A stretch of 6,797 nt of DNA from JAHFQJ01 sp046050125 (GTDB taxonomy: Bacteria; Pseudomonadota; Gammaproteobacteria; Burkholderiales; Burkholderiaceae). Each line of letters opens with the position of its first letter. The first letter of the stretch is position 1. Below, in pieces: positions 1 through 5,159 of the stretch. The notes under the pieces are model-generated. The model did not search any database, was not told the origin of the DNA, and worked only from the letters and a program-made list of their open reading frames with translations. The DNA lies in NCBI GenBank assembly GCA_046050125.1, contig JBJOQB010000032.1, positions 1-6,797 of the forward strand, read 5' to 3'. The translations under genes were made by a program, and so were the position numbers.

Positions 1-81
1 TATATAACAGTTATTCTATTTAAACTCTATTTTATATAGTATTCATAAGTATACACTATTTATTCCATAAGTACTTACATA

Positions 82-110
82 TTGATTATTTTTCCAGCAT
101 AGTATAGTAT
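82..110 (+). promoter_or_regulatory. Possible sigma-70 promoter for the 178-417 gene
   Basis: A TTGATT at 82-87 and a TAGTAT at 105-110 are separated by 17 bases and lie 67 bases before the start codon at 178. Each box matches the consensus at four of six positions. Overlapping alternatives exist (TATAGT at 103-108, TATAAA at 108-113). The region is so AT-rich that such matches arise easily by chance, so this is a weak call. Nothing else was recognised in bases 1-177, apart from a loosely repeated CATAAGTA at 44-51 and 65-72. Confidence 0.25.
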
Positions 111-177
111 AAAATATTAAATCAATATTAAATTTTTGATTTTAAAATAATAAAAATTTACTTACAAAGGAATTTAT

Positions 178-417
178 ATGTTATCAGTAGCAATTAAGAC
201 TATAGGTGGTATAGTATCTGCAGAGGTTATAGCACCTGCAATAGAGAAGAAAATAAAACAATCTGTACAACAAGGTGCAAATCCATCACATTTAGAGCCT
301 ATTAAGCTTCCAATTTTTACTATTGGTAGTTCAGAGGCTGTATCAAATGCTATTAAATTATCAACTTTATCAAATTCTCATAATTTATCTTATATACAAA
401 GCTTAACGTCGAAGTAG
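178..417 (+). CDS. Small hypothetical protein, 79 aa
   Basis: I do not recognise this protein. It is the only gene I accept on the plus strand. Support for it being real is an AAAGGA ribosome site at 166-171, six bases before an ATG start, and the lack of any competing gene on the other strand. Residues 1-22 are mostly hydrophobic or small (MLSVAIKTIGGIVSAEVIAP) with one lysine. They look like an amphipathic or weakly membrane-seeking helix rather than a clear signal peptide, since there is no basic n-region and no cleavage site. Residues 23-28 are basic (EKKIKQ). The rest is rich in Ser, Ile and Leu with no cysteines or catalytic motif. It converges on the glycosyltransferase gene, whose stop codon is 14 bases beyond its own. 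A peptide of this size could be a membrane-associated small protein or a lineage-specific orphan; no function is assigned. Confidence 0.55.
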   Translation: MLSVAIKTIGGIVSAEVIAPAIEKKIKQSVQQGANPSHLEPIKLPIFTIGSSEAVSNAIKLSTLSNSHNLSYIQSLTSK

Positions 418-423
418 TTAATA

Positions 424-448
424 AACTTGATTAATTAAGTTGGCTTTT
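424..448 (+). terminator. Weak hairpin between convergent genes
   Basis: Bases 424-430 and 435-441 can pair as a 7-bp stem (one G-T pair) around a TTAA loop. They are followed by GGCTTTTATTT on the plus strand. The hairpin starts six bases after the stop of the 178-417 gene and overlaps the last codons of the minus-strand glycosyltransferase. It could end plus-strand transcription. On the minus strand the bases after the hairpin are not a clean T-run, so a bidirectional role is doubtful. The stem has only one or two G-C pairs. Confidence 0.3.
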
Positions 449-1255
449 ATTTAAATGCATTTGCCTTAGTTTTATATACTTATAATAACTTGCAAGTGCA
501 TTCATTATTGCAATATTAAATCCAACACTAGCATCTAAAAAGCCAAATTTAAAAATAAAGCTTTTGATGAAAGCACTAATCCCATGAGTAACTGCATTAA
601 AAAAACTAGATTTTTTATTTTTAGCATATAGTTGTTCAGCACCCAAGCTTGAATATTGCTCAATTTTGTTTAATACTTGAGAATAAGATGTATAGCTATA
701 ATGATGTAGTAATCCATCTAATTTATTATCATTTACTTTAACATTATTACTTCTTAAAATAACTTTTTCATGCACTTTATCATTGCTAAAGCAAGCATAT
801 TTTTTATTAAATAATCTAACTACATAATCATTTTGCCAACCACTATATTTTACTGCTTTGCCACAAAAATAATTTAAACGAAGTAGTTTATACATACTAT
901 TATTGATAATATCTAAATTATTATTTGTACTGTTTAGGCAAATATTTTGTATGCTTTTTATTAGTTCTGGGCTTAAAACCTCATCTGCATCAATTGATAA
1001 AACATAATCATTACTAGCATAACTTAAGGCAACATTTTTTTGTATGCCAAAACCTTGCCAATCAGTATGTTGATATACTTTTATTATATTAGTATCTTGT
1101 GAAATTTCTTGAATAATTTCTAATGTTCCATCTGTGCTACCACTATCAACGATGATAATTTCATCTGCCCATAAAATGCTGTTTAAACAAAGTTTTATAT
1201 TTTTTGCTTCATTTTTGGTAATCAAAATAACAGATACATTATATTTATTAGACAT
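431..1255 (-). CDS. waaE: Family 2 glycosyltransferase, WaaE/KdtX-like (LPS core)
   Basis: This is a GT-A fold family 2 glycosyltransferase of the WaaE/KdtX type. Enzymes of this group add glucose to the inner-core heptose of lipopolysaccharide on the cytoplasmic face of the inner membrane; the exact sugar here is inferred. Numbering from the upstream GTG at 1267, the sequence shows VSVILITKNE (11-20), the nucleotide-binding stretch DEIIIVDSGSTDGT (35-48), and the metal-binding SIDADE (91-96). A VHEKV motif at 165-169 and an FLDASVGF segment near 243-250 are typical of this group's C-terminus. Two starts are possible: GTG at 1265-1267 and ATG at 1253-1255. I chose the ATG (274 aa) because the only ribosome-site-like bases (AGGTGTGA) directly abut or overlap the GTG but end about eight bases before the ATG. 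It follows the methyltransferase stop by 21 bases, so the two are probably co-transcribed. Some family members make other core or glycan linkages, so the gene symbol is tentative. Confidence 0.85.
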   Translation of the reverse strand: MSNKYNVSVILITKNEAKNIKLCLNSILWADEIIIVDSGSTDGTLEIIQEISQDTNIIKVYQHTDWQGFGIQKNVALSYASNDYVLSIDADEVLSPELIKSIQNICLNSTNNNLDIINNSMYKLLRLNYFCGKAVKYSGWQNDYVVRLFNKKYACFSNDKVHEKVILRSNNVKVNDNKLDGLLHHYSYTSYSQVLNKIEQYSSLGAEQLYAKNKKSSFFNAVTHGISAFIKSFIFKFGFLDASVGFNIAIMNALASYYKYIKLRQMHLNKSQLN

Positions 1256-1276
1256 ATGAGTATTCACACCTATTAT

Positions 1277-2035
1277 TTAAGCTAACCATAAAAATATACA
1301 AGGCTTTTTATGTAATGCATCAATCACATTTTTATTTGTAGATTTCCACTCAGCAACTGTTTTGCTAATTATGGTTTGACTATCTAATGTAATATCAGCT
1401 CCAATACATAGCCTCGTATCTAGTTTTAAATTTTGCAATAAACTTTGCATAAATTGCACATTTCGATATGGTGTTTCAATACAAATCTGTGTTTGTTTAT
1501 GTGATTTACTGTTTTTTTCACTGAATTGAATTGCTTTGTTACGCTCGCTATTATCAATTGGCATATAACCATGAAATACAAATGACTGCCCATTAAATCC
1601 TGATGCCATTAATGCTAATGTAATTGAGCAAGGGCCAACCAATGGCATAACAGGCAAGTTAATTTTGTGAGCAAGTGCAACAATTGTACTACCAGGGTCT
1701 GCAATTGCAGGTAAACCAGCTTCTGACAGTACACCAATATCTTGTTGATTTTGTTGTGCTTCTTTTAAAAAAGAGAGTGCCTCATTTTCTTTTATATCGC
1801 CAATTACTAGTATTTTTTGCTGTTGTAATGGCTGGCTTAGTGGTAAATTAAGGCTTTTTAGAAAAGCACGGGCTGTTTTAGCATTTTCTACTAACCAATA
1901 ATTAATATTCACTGCTATATTTTGCACATGTAGCGGAATATTAAATTTATAATAATCACTAGGTAGATTTTCATATCCATTATGTAATGCATTTGGTATC
2001 AACCATAATTTGCTTGATTTATTATTATTTTCCAT
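1277..2035 (-). CDS. SAM-dependent tetrapyrrole-methylase-family protein, RsmI-like paralog
   Basis: The protein belongs to the family that includes RsmI, the 16S rRNA C1402 ribose 2'-O-methyltransferase. Counting from the upstream ATG at 2077, the core motif is GVLSEAGLPAIADPGS at 115-130. It is followed by LPVMPLVGPCSITLALMASG (141-160), VFHGYMP (167-173) and ETPYRN (201-206), matching the order in RsmI. RsmI itself has SDAGTPLISDPG and usually more than 270 residues. The SEAG form, the lack of the usual N-terminal LYVVATPIGNLxD block and the short length fit the RsmI-like paralog seen in Burkholderiales, whose substrate I cannot state. There are two in-frame ATGs, at 2077 (266 aa) and 2035 (252 aa). 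Neither has a good ribosome site. I chose 2035 because the extra 14 residues (MNIIIYTNKYTLSN) look non-family, and a TATAAT lies at 2067-2072, which would put a transcript start after 2077. The glycosyltransferase gene follows 21 bases downstream. Confidence 0.8.
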   Translation of the reverse strand: MENNNKSSKLWLIPNALHNGYENLPSDYYKFNIPLHVQNIAVNINYWLVENAKTARAFLKSLNLPLSQPLQQQKILVIGDIKENEALSFLKEAQQNQQDIGVLSEAGLPAIADPGSTIVALAHKINLPVMPLVGPCSITLALMASGFNGQSFVFHGYMPIDNSERNKAIQFSEKNSKSHKQTQICIETPYRNVQFMQSLLQNLKLDTRLCIGADITLDSQTIISKTVAEWKSTNKNVIDALHKKPCIFLWLA

Positions 2036-2096
2036 ATTTGATAGTGTATATTTATTTGTATAGATTATTATATTCATATTCTATATTGATATTATG

Positions 2097-2136
2097 TTTG
2101 ATATCAAAATTTTCATATACAAATTTTTGTATATGA
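2097..2136. promoter_or_regulatory. Two adjacent palindromes in the murI/methyltransferase gap
   Basis: Bases 2097-2108 are a perfect 12-bp palindrome (TTTGATATCAAA). Four bases later, 2113-2136 is a perfect inverted repeat with 11-bp arms and a central TT; its arms read TCATATACAAA and TTTGTATATGA. Both lie between the murI stop (2144) and the methyltransferase start. As RNA the second could form a hairpin ending the murI transcript, but it is followed on the minus strand by AAAATTTT rather than a T-run, so it is a poor terminator. It may instead be an operator or an mRNA-stabilising hairpin. Confidence 0.4.
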
Positions 2137-2143
2137 CTAGAAT

Positions 2144-2908
2144 TTAAACTTGAATATAAAGTATGTTTTTAATTTGATTATTAACATCATTGTTATTAAT
2201 GTAACTTTTATTATTAGAATTAGATACTAAGGTATTTCTTAAATGATTTACCACTGCTTTTGATGTTTCAATAAAATTTATATTTGGATATAATTCATTA
2301 AAAATGCTAAGTAAAAATGGATAATGCGTACAACCCAATACAATGGTGTCAGCACCTTGAGCAATTATTTCATCTATATAGTATTTACATAAATTAACTA
2401 ATTCATTATTACTTAAATTTATATTACAAGATTCAATTAATTCAACTAAACCATTACCGCACTGCTTTATCCATATTGGCTCTAAACCAAATTCGTGTTT
2501 ATAAGCTAATCCTGTAGCTTGCATTAGTTTATTGAATTCTTCACTATATAATGTGTTATGGGTTGCAAGTATACCAATTTTTTTATTTTTGCTAATATTA
2601 AGTGCTGGTTTTATACCTGGTTCTACGCCAATAATTGGAATATGTGTAATATTTTCACGTAGATAAGTTATGGTGTTAGTTGTGGCTGTATTGCAAGCTA
2701 CAACGATAGCTTTTACATCTTGTTCACATAAAAAATTGCATAATTCTAAACTACGGCTACATAAAAATTGCTTTAGTTTTGTGCCATAAGGTGCGTGCTT
2801 GGAATCAGCTATGTATATTGTAGACTCTAAGGGTAAATCTTGCCATACTTGCTGTAGTACAGATAATCCACCTAAGCCAGAATCTAATATTCCAATTGAT
2901 TTATGCAT
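2144..2908 (-). CDS. murI: Glutamate racemase
   Basis: MurI interconverts L- and D-glutamate in the cytoplasm without a cofactor, supplying D-Glu for peptidoglycan precursors. The 254-residue length is normal for the family. Visible motifs are GILDSGLGGLSVL (6-18, with the conserved Asp9-Ser10), ADSKHAPYG (34-42), VVACNTATTN (69-78) with the first catalytic Cys72, and VLGCTHYPF (190-198) with the second catalytic Cys193. GVEPGIKPA (94-102) and GILATHNTLYS (112-122) also fit. The last 25 or so residues are Asn-rich and are the least conserved part. The ATG at 2908 places the DSGLGG motif where it belongs, although no strong ribosome site precedes it. The gene starts 10 bases after the purE stop, so translation is probably linked to purE within the lpxC-to-murI transcript. 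The two palindromes at 2097-2136 follow its stop. Confidence 0.96.
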   Translation of the reverse strand: MHKSIGILDSGLGGLSVLQQVWQDLPLESTIYIADSKHAPYGTKLKQFLCSRSLELCNFLCEQDVKAIVVACNTATTNTITYLRENITHIPIIGVEPGIKPALNISKNKKIGILATHNTLYSEEFNKLMQATGLAYKHEFGLEPIWIKQCGNGLVELIESCNINLSNNELVNLCKYYIDEIIAQGADTIVLGCTHYPFLLSIFNELYPNINFIETSKAVVNHLRNTLVSNSNNKSYINNNDVNNQIKNILYIQV

Positions 2909-2918
2909 ATATACTAAT

Positions 2919-3437
2919 TTATATTAAATCTTTTTGCATATTCAGTGCAACTTGCGTTTGATTTTGTCTAAATTCTAGTAGTTTAGTGTAAAGTTCTTTA
3001 TCTTGCATTGCTAAAATAGCTATTACTTGCAATGCTGCATTTGCTGCACCTGCTTCGCCAATTGCAAACGTAGCAACAGGTATGCCTTTTGGCATTTGTA
3101 CAATTGAATATAGGGAATCTTGCCCTGAAAGGTATTTTGACGGTACAGGCACACCAAAAACAGGCACAATGGTTTTGGCAGCTAACATACCTGGTAAATG
3201 AGCTGCCCCGCCTGCCCCAGCAATAATTGCTTTAATTCCATTGTTATAAGCATTTTCTGCATAATTAAACATATCATCAGGCATGCGATGAGCCGATACT
3301 ACTTTAGCCTCAAAAGCAATACCAAATTTTTCAAGAATATCTGCAGCATTTTTCATAATATGCCAGTCAGAGCTAGAGCCCATTAAAATGCCAACAATAG
3401 GAGATATGCTATTAGTATCAGTTTTTGTAGTATTCAT
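2919..3437 (-). CDS. purE: N5-carboxyaminoimidazole ribonucleotide mutase, PurE
   Basis: PurE of the bacterial class I type moves the carboxyl group of N5-CAIR to C4, giving CAIR in de novo purine synthesis. It normally works as an octamer in the cytoplasm, and its substrate is normally made by PurK. The motifs are complete: GILMGSSSDW (16-25) for phosphate binding, VVSAHRMP (46-53) with catalytic His50, AGAGGAAHLPGM (73-84), GVPVPSKYLSGQDSLYSIVQ (95-114) and AIGEAGAANAAL (125-136). At 172 residues it is a little over the usual 160-170, owing to a polar N-terminus (MNTTKTDTNSIS). No clear ribosome site precedes the ATG at 3437. It lies 34 bases after the Cys-rich gene and 10 before murI. A purK gene, commonly next to purE, is not in this window. 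Confidence 0.97.
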   Translation of the reverse strand: MNTTKTDTNSISPIVGILMGSSSDWHIMKNAADILEKFGIAFEAKVVSAHRMPDDMFNYAENAYNNGIKAIIAGAGGAAHLPGMLAAKTIVPVFGVPVPSKYLSGQDSLYSIVQMPKGIPVATFAIGEAGAANAALQVIAILAMQDKELYTKLLEFRQNQTQVALNMQKDLI

Positions 3438-3471
3438 AAGTAATTAATATCTGTTTAGAATTTTGTTTATG

Positions 3472-3708
3472 CTAGGTAGGTATACCAACTAATCGTGCAA
3501 TTTGTCCGAAACAACTTCCACATAATGGTGCATTTAATTTCTCAGGATAATCAACACTAGTTGGAAAATATATAGCATATGTATTATTTAACATGCTAAG
3601 ATTTTGCATACCAGCAACTTGATTTTTATAAAAAGAAATATGATGTGTTGCTGGTGCTCCGCATGCTAAGATGCTTGGTGGGCATGCTGCACTACAAGTT
3701 AAGGTCAT
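3472..3708 (-). CDS. Small Cys-rich, probably zinc-binding protein, 78 aa
   Basis: I do not recognise a named family. The protein has five cysteines: Cys5, Cys9, Cys16, and a CGSC pair (Cys63, Cys66), plus His22-His23 in the motif ACGAPATHHISFY (15-27). A cysteine followed by GxPATHH, then a C-terminal CxxC-FGQIARLVG helix, is the general shape of a small zinc-ribbon or treble-clef protein. Metal binding is therefore inferred from spacing alone. The start is well supported: GGAG sits five bases before the ATG at 3708, one of the best ribosome sites in the window. The gene follows tatA by 17 bases and precedes purE by 34, within the likely lpxC operon. No signal peptide or membrane segment is seen, so a cytoplasmic location is expected. 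Confidence 0.75.
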   Translation of the reverse strand: MTLTCSAACPPSILACGAPATHHISFYKNQVAGMQNLSMLNNTYAIYFPTSVDYPEKLNAPLCGSCFGQIARLVGIPT

Positions 3709-3725
3709 GAAAACTCCAATAAATT

Positions 3726-3923
3726 TTATTTAGTAGCGTTATTATCTTTATTTTCAGGATTGTTTTCAAGTTTTGTTGCTTCCTGCTCTTGCTTCATTCC
3801 TTCTTTAAAACCTTTAATTGCAGCACCTAAATCTTCCCCTACATTACGTAGCTTTTTTGTACCAAATATTAATGCTACTACAATCGCAACAACTATCCAA
3901 TGCCATAAACTTCCTGCACCCAT
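3726..3923 (-). CDS. tatA: Twin-arginine translocase subunit TatA
   Basis: TatA is the pore-forming or membrane-weakening subunit of the Sec-independent twin-arginine translocase in the inner membrane. The family pattern is intact: a short N-terminus (MGAGSLWHW), one membrane helix (about 7-20, WHWIVVAIVVALIF), the FGTKKL hinge (20-25), the amphipathic helix RNVGEDLGAAIKGFKEGM (26-43), then an acidic/Asn-rich tail. His8 takes the place of the polar residue near the start of the helix (Gln in E. coli). At 65 residues it is short but within the TatA/E range. The ATG at 3923 is preceded by GGGAAG with five bases of spacing. TatB-like features are absent. tatB and tatC do not follow it here, unlike the common tatABC order, so they must lie elsewhere or be missing. 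It lies 38 bases after lpxC. Confidence 0.93.
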   Translation of the reverse strand: MGAGSLWHWIVVAIVVALIFGTKKLRNVGEDLGAAIKGFKEGMKQEQEATKLENNPENKDNNATK

Positions 3924-3961
3924 AATTACTTCCCATTTAATATTTATTACTATATGTTTAT

Positions 3962-4903
3962 CTAATTAAAATTTAAATCAGTTACATTATCAATTAAGCC
4001 ATCATTTAACCAATTAGTTAGTTTATCTTGCTTATTTTGTTCTTGATTTATTTCAATAATTTCGTATGCTTGTTCTGCAAATACTTTTCTGAGCAGTTGA
4101 TTATTTAAAGCATGCCCAGATTTAAATGCATTGTAATACCCTAAAATAGGATAGCCAGCAACGTACAAATCGCCAATTGCATCTAATACTTTATGTCGTA
4201 CGAATTCATCTGTATAACGCATAGTATCATTATTTAATATGCGATACTCATCCATTACAATTACGTTATCAATACTACCGCCACGTGCTAGACCAGCTTG
4301 CCTTAAAGCCTCAATTTCATGAGTAAAACCAAAAGTACGGGCTTTGGAAATGGTTTCAATATAAGAATCTTTGCCAAAATCTAAACTAAAATTCTTAGGT
4401 GTTTTATTTAAAGCTGGGTGTTTAAAATCAATAGTAAAATCTAGCTTAAATCCTTGATAAGGGGATATCTCAGCAAACTTATCACCTTCTTCAATTCTAA
4501 CAGTATTTTTAATTGCTAACCATTTCTTAGCTACATTTTGTTTTATAATTTGAGCTGATTGGAGTAGATAAACAAAAGGAGCTGCACTACCGTCCATAAT
4601 TGGAATTTCAGCACTGCTTACTTCAATGTATAAATTATCAATAGCTAAGCCACAACATGCAGATAAAACATGTTCTACAGTAGAGATTGATATTTCTCCA
4701 TTAGATATAACGGTTGCCATACGTGTATTAATTACAACTTTTGGGCTTAGTTTTATAAAAGAATTAGTGTTAATATCACTTCTACTAAATACTATGCCTG
4801 TATTTACAGGTGCTGGTTTAAATGTAATATTTACACGCCCGCCAGCATGCAAACCTACTCCAGATGTAGAGACTATGTTTTTAATAGTTCGTTGTAGTAG
4901 CAT
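3962..4903 (-). CDS. lpxC: UDP-3-O-acyl-N-acetylglucosamine deacetylase, LpxC
   Basis: LpxC is the zinc-dependent deacetylase that carries out the first committed step of lipid A synthesis in the cytoplasm. The sequence shows the N-terminal LQRTIKN and GVGLHAGG (15-22). The STVEHVLSA block (74-82) has Glu77 as general base and zinc ligand His78. HKVLDAIGDL (237-246) supplies the other zinc ligands His237 and Asp241, and SGHALNN (262-268) has catalytic His264. The IPIMDGSAAPF substrate-loop motif (100-110) is also present. Length is 313 residues against about 305 in E. coli, the excess being a polar tail (NQEQNKQDKL… to the end). The ATG at 4903 is in the expected place for the family; the preceding AAGATA is a weak ribosome site. 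The gene is the first of the operon running to murI and is separated from ftsZ by a terminator and candidate promoters. Confidence 0.97.
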   Translation of the reverse strand: MLLQRTIKNIVSTSGVGLHAGGRVNITFKPAPVNTGIVFSRSDINTNSFIKLSPKVVINTRMATVISNGEISISTVEHVLSACCGLAIDNLYIEVSSAEIPIMDGSAAPFVYLLQSAQIIKQNVAKKWLAIKNTVRIEEGDKFAEISPYQGFKLDFTIDFKHPALNKTPKNFSLDFGKDSYIETISKARTFGFTHEIEALRQAGLARGGSIDNVIVMDEYRILNNDTMRYTDEFVRHKVLDAIGDLYVAGYPILGYYNAFKSGHALNNQLLRKVFAEQAYEIIEINQEQNKQDKLTNWLNDGLIDNVTDLNFN

Positions 4904-4935
4904 ATATTTTTATCTTGTTTATTGTATATAAGACT

Positions 4936-4963
4936 ATTTTAGATTGTGTCGGTTCAAATTCAA
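4936..4963 (-). promoter_or_regulatory. Candidate proximal lpxC promoter
   Basis: On the minus strand, TTGAAT (4963-4958) and TAAAAT (4941-4936) are spaced by 16 bases. Transcription would start near 4929, leaving a leader of about 25 bases before lpxC. The boxes match the sigma-70 consensus at four and five of six positions. The surrounding AT-richness makes chance matches common. Confidence 0.35.
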
Positions 4964-5013
4964 GTATTTATTATTATACTTTCTAATATAAAAAGACGAT
5001 TTCTTTATATAAA

Positions 5014-5044
5014 AGTATAACACAGGTTTATAAATTATGCTCAA
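5014..5044 (-). promoter_or_regulatory. Candidate distal lpxC promoter with extended -10
   Basis: On the minus strand, TGTTATACT (5022-5014) is an extended -10 element. TTGAGC (5044-5039) lies 19 bases upstream of the TATACT hexamer. The long spacing and partial -35 are typical of promoters that rely on the TG extension. It would give a leader of about 100 bases for lpxC. It sits just downstream of the ftsZ terminator and next to the palindrome at 5048-5063. Confidence 0.4.
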
Positions 5045-5047
5045 ATG

Positions 5048-5063
5048 AATGATAATTATCATT
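5048..5063. promoter_or_regulatory. Perfect 16-bp palindrome resembling a Fur box
   Basis: The sequence AATGATAATTATCATT is fully self-complementary. Aligned at 5045-5063 it agrees with the 19-bp E. coli Fur consensus (GATAATGATAATCATTATC) at 13 positions. It lies three bases upstream of the -35 of the distal lpxC promoter candidate and ten or so bases after the ftsZ terminator. A regulator bound here would most plausibly act on the lpxC operon. GATAAT-type words are frequent in DNA this AT-rich, so the Fur assignment is tentative; the perfect symmetry is what stands out. Confidence 0.35.
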
Positions 5064-5070
5064 AGATTAG

Positions 5071-5112
5071 TAAGAAAAAAGAAGAAAGCTAATATTTAAT
5101 TAACTTTCTTCT
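5071..5112 (-). terminator. Intrinsic terminator after ftsZ
   Basis: Reading the minus strand, AGAAGAAAG (5112-5104) pairs with CTTTCTTCT (5088-5080) as a 9-bp stem. Inside it, after one mismatch, there are four more pairs (5090-5093 with 5099-5102) and a 5-base loop. The stem runs directly into a T-run (5080-5075) followed by CTTA. It begins 47 bases after the ftsZ stop and should separate ftsZ from lpxC transcription. The bases between the stop and the stem show nothing further. Confidence 0.75.
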
Positions 5113-5159
5113 CTTATTTGAATTTAACTGAACTCAATAGTAAAAATTTAGTATTACTA

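Noticed and set aside
1..177. Possible tRNA, small RNA or partial gene at the left edge
   Set aside because: No cloverleaf, no open frame from the edge and no T-run hairpin was found; the stretch is plain AT-rich leader DNA.
3198..3386. Plus-strand open frame of 62 codons inside purE
   Set aside because: It lies wholly within purE, whose conserved motifs fix the minus frame, and its product has no recognisable feature.
3760..3969. Plus-strand open frame of 69 codons opposite tatA
   Set aside because: TatA has an intact family pattern and a good ribosome site on the other strand; the antisense product is a composition artefact.
4626..4931. Plus-strand open frame of 101 codons over the 5' part of lpxC
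   Set aside because: It is antisense to the conserved N-terminal half of LpxC and has no convincing family signature; it is a shadow frame.
4986..5010. Hairpin ATATAAA…TTTATAT in the lpxC leader
   Set aside because: It has seven A-T pairs only, with an 11-base loop and no T-run, too weak to call a terminator or riboswitch.
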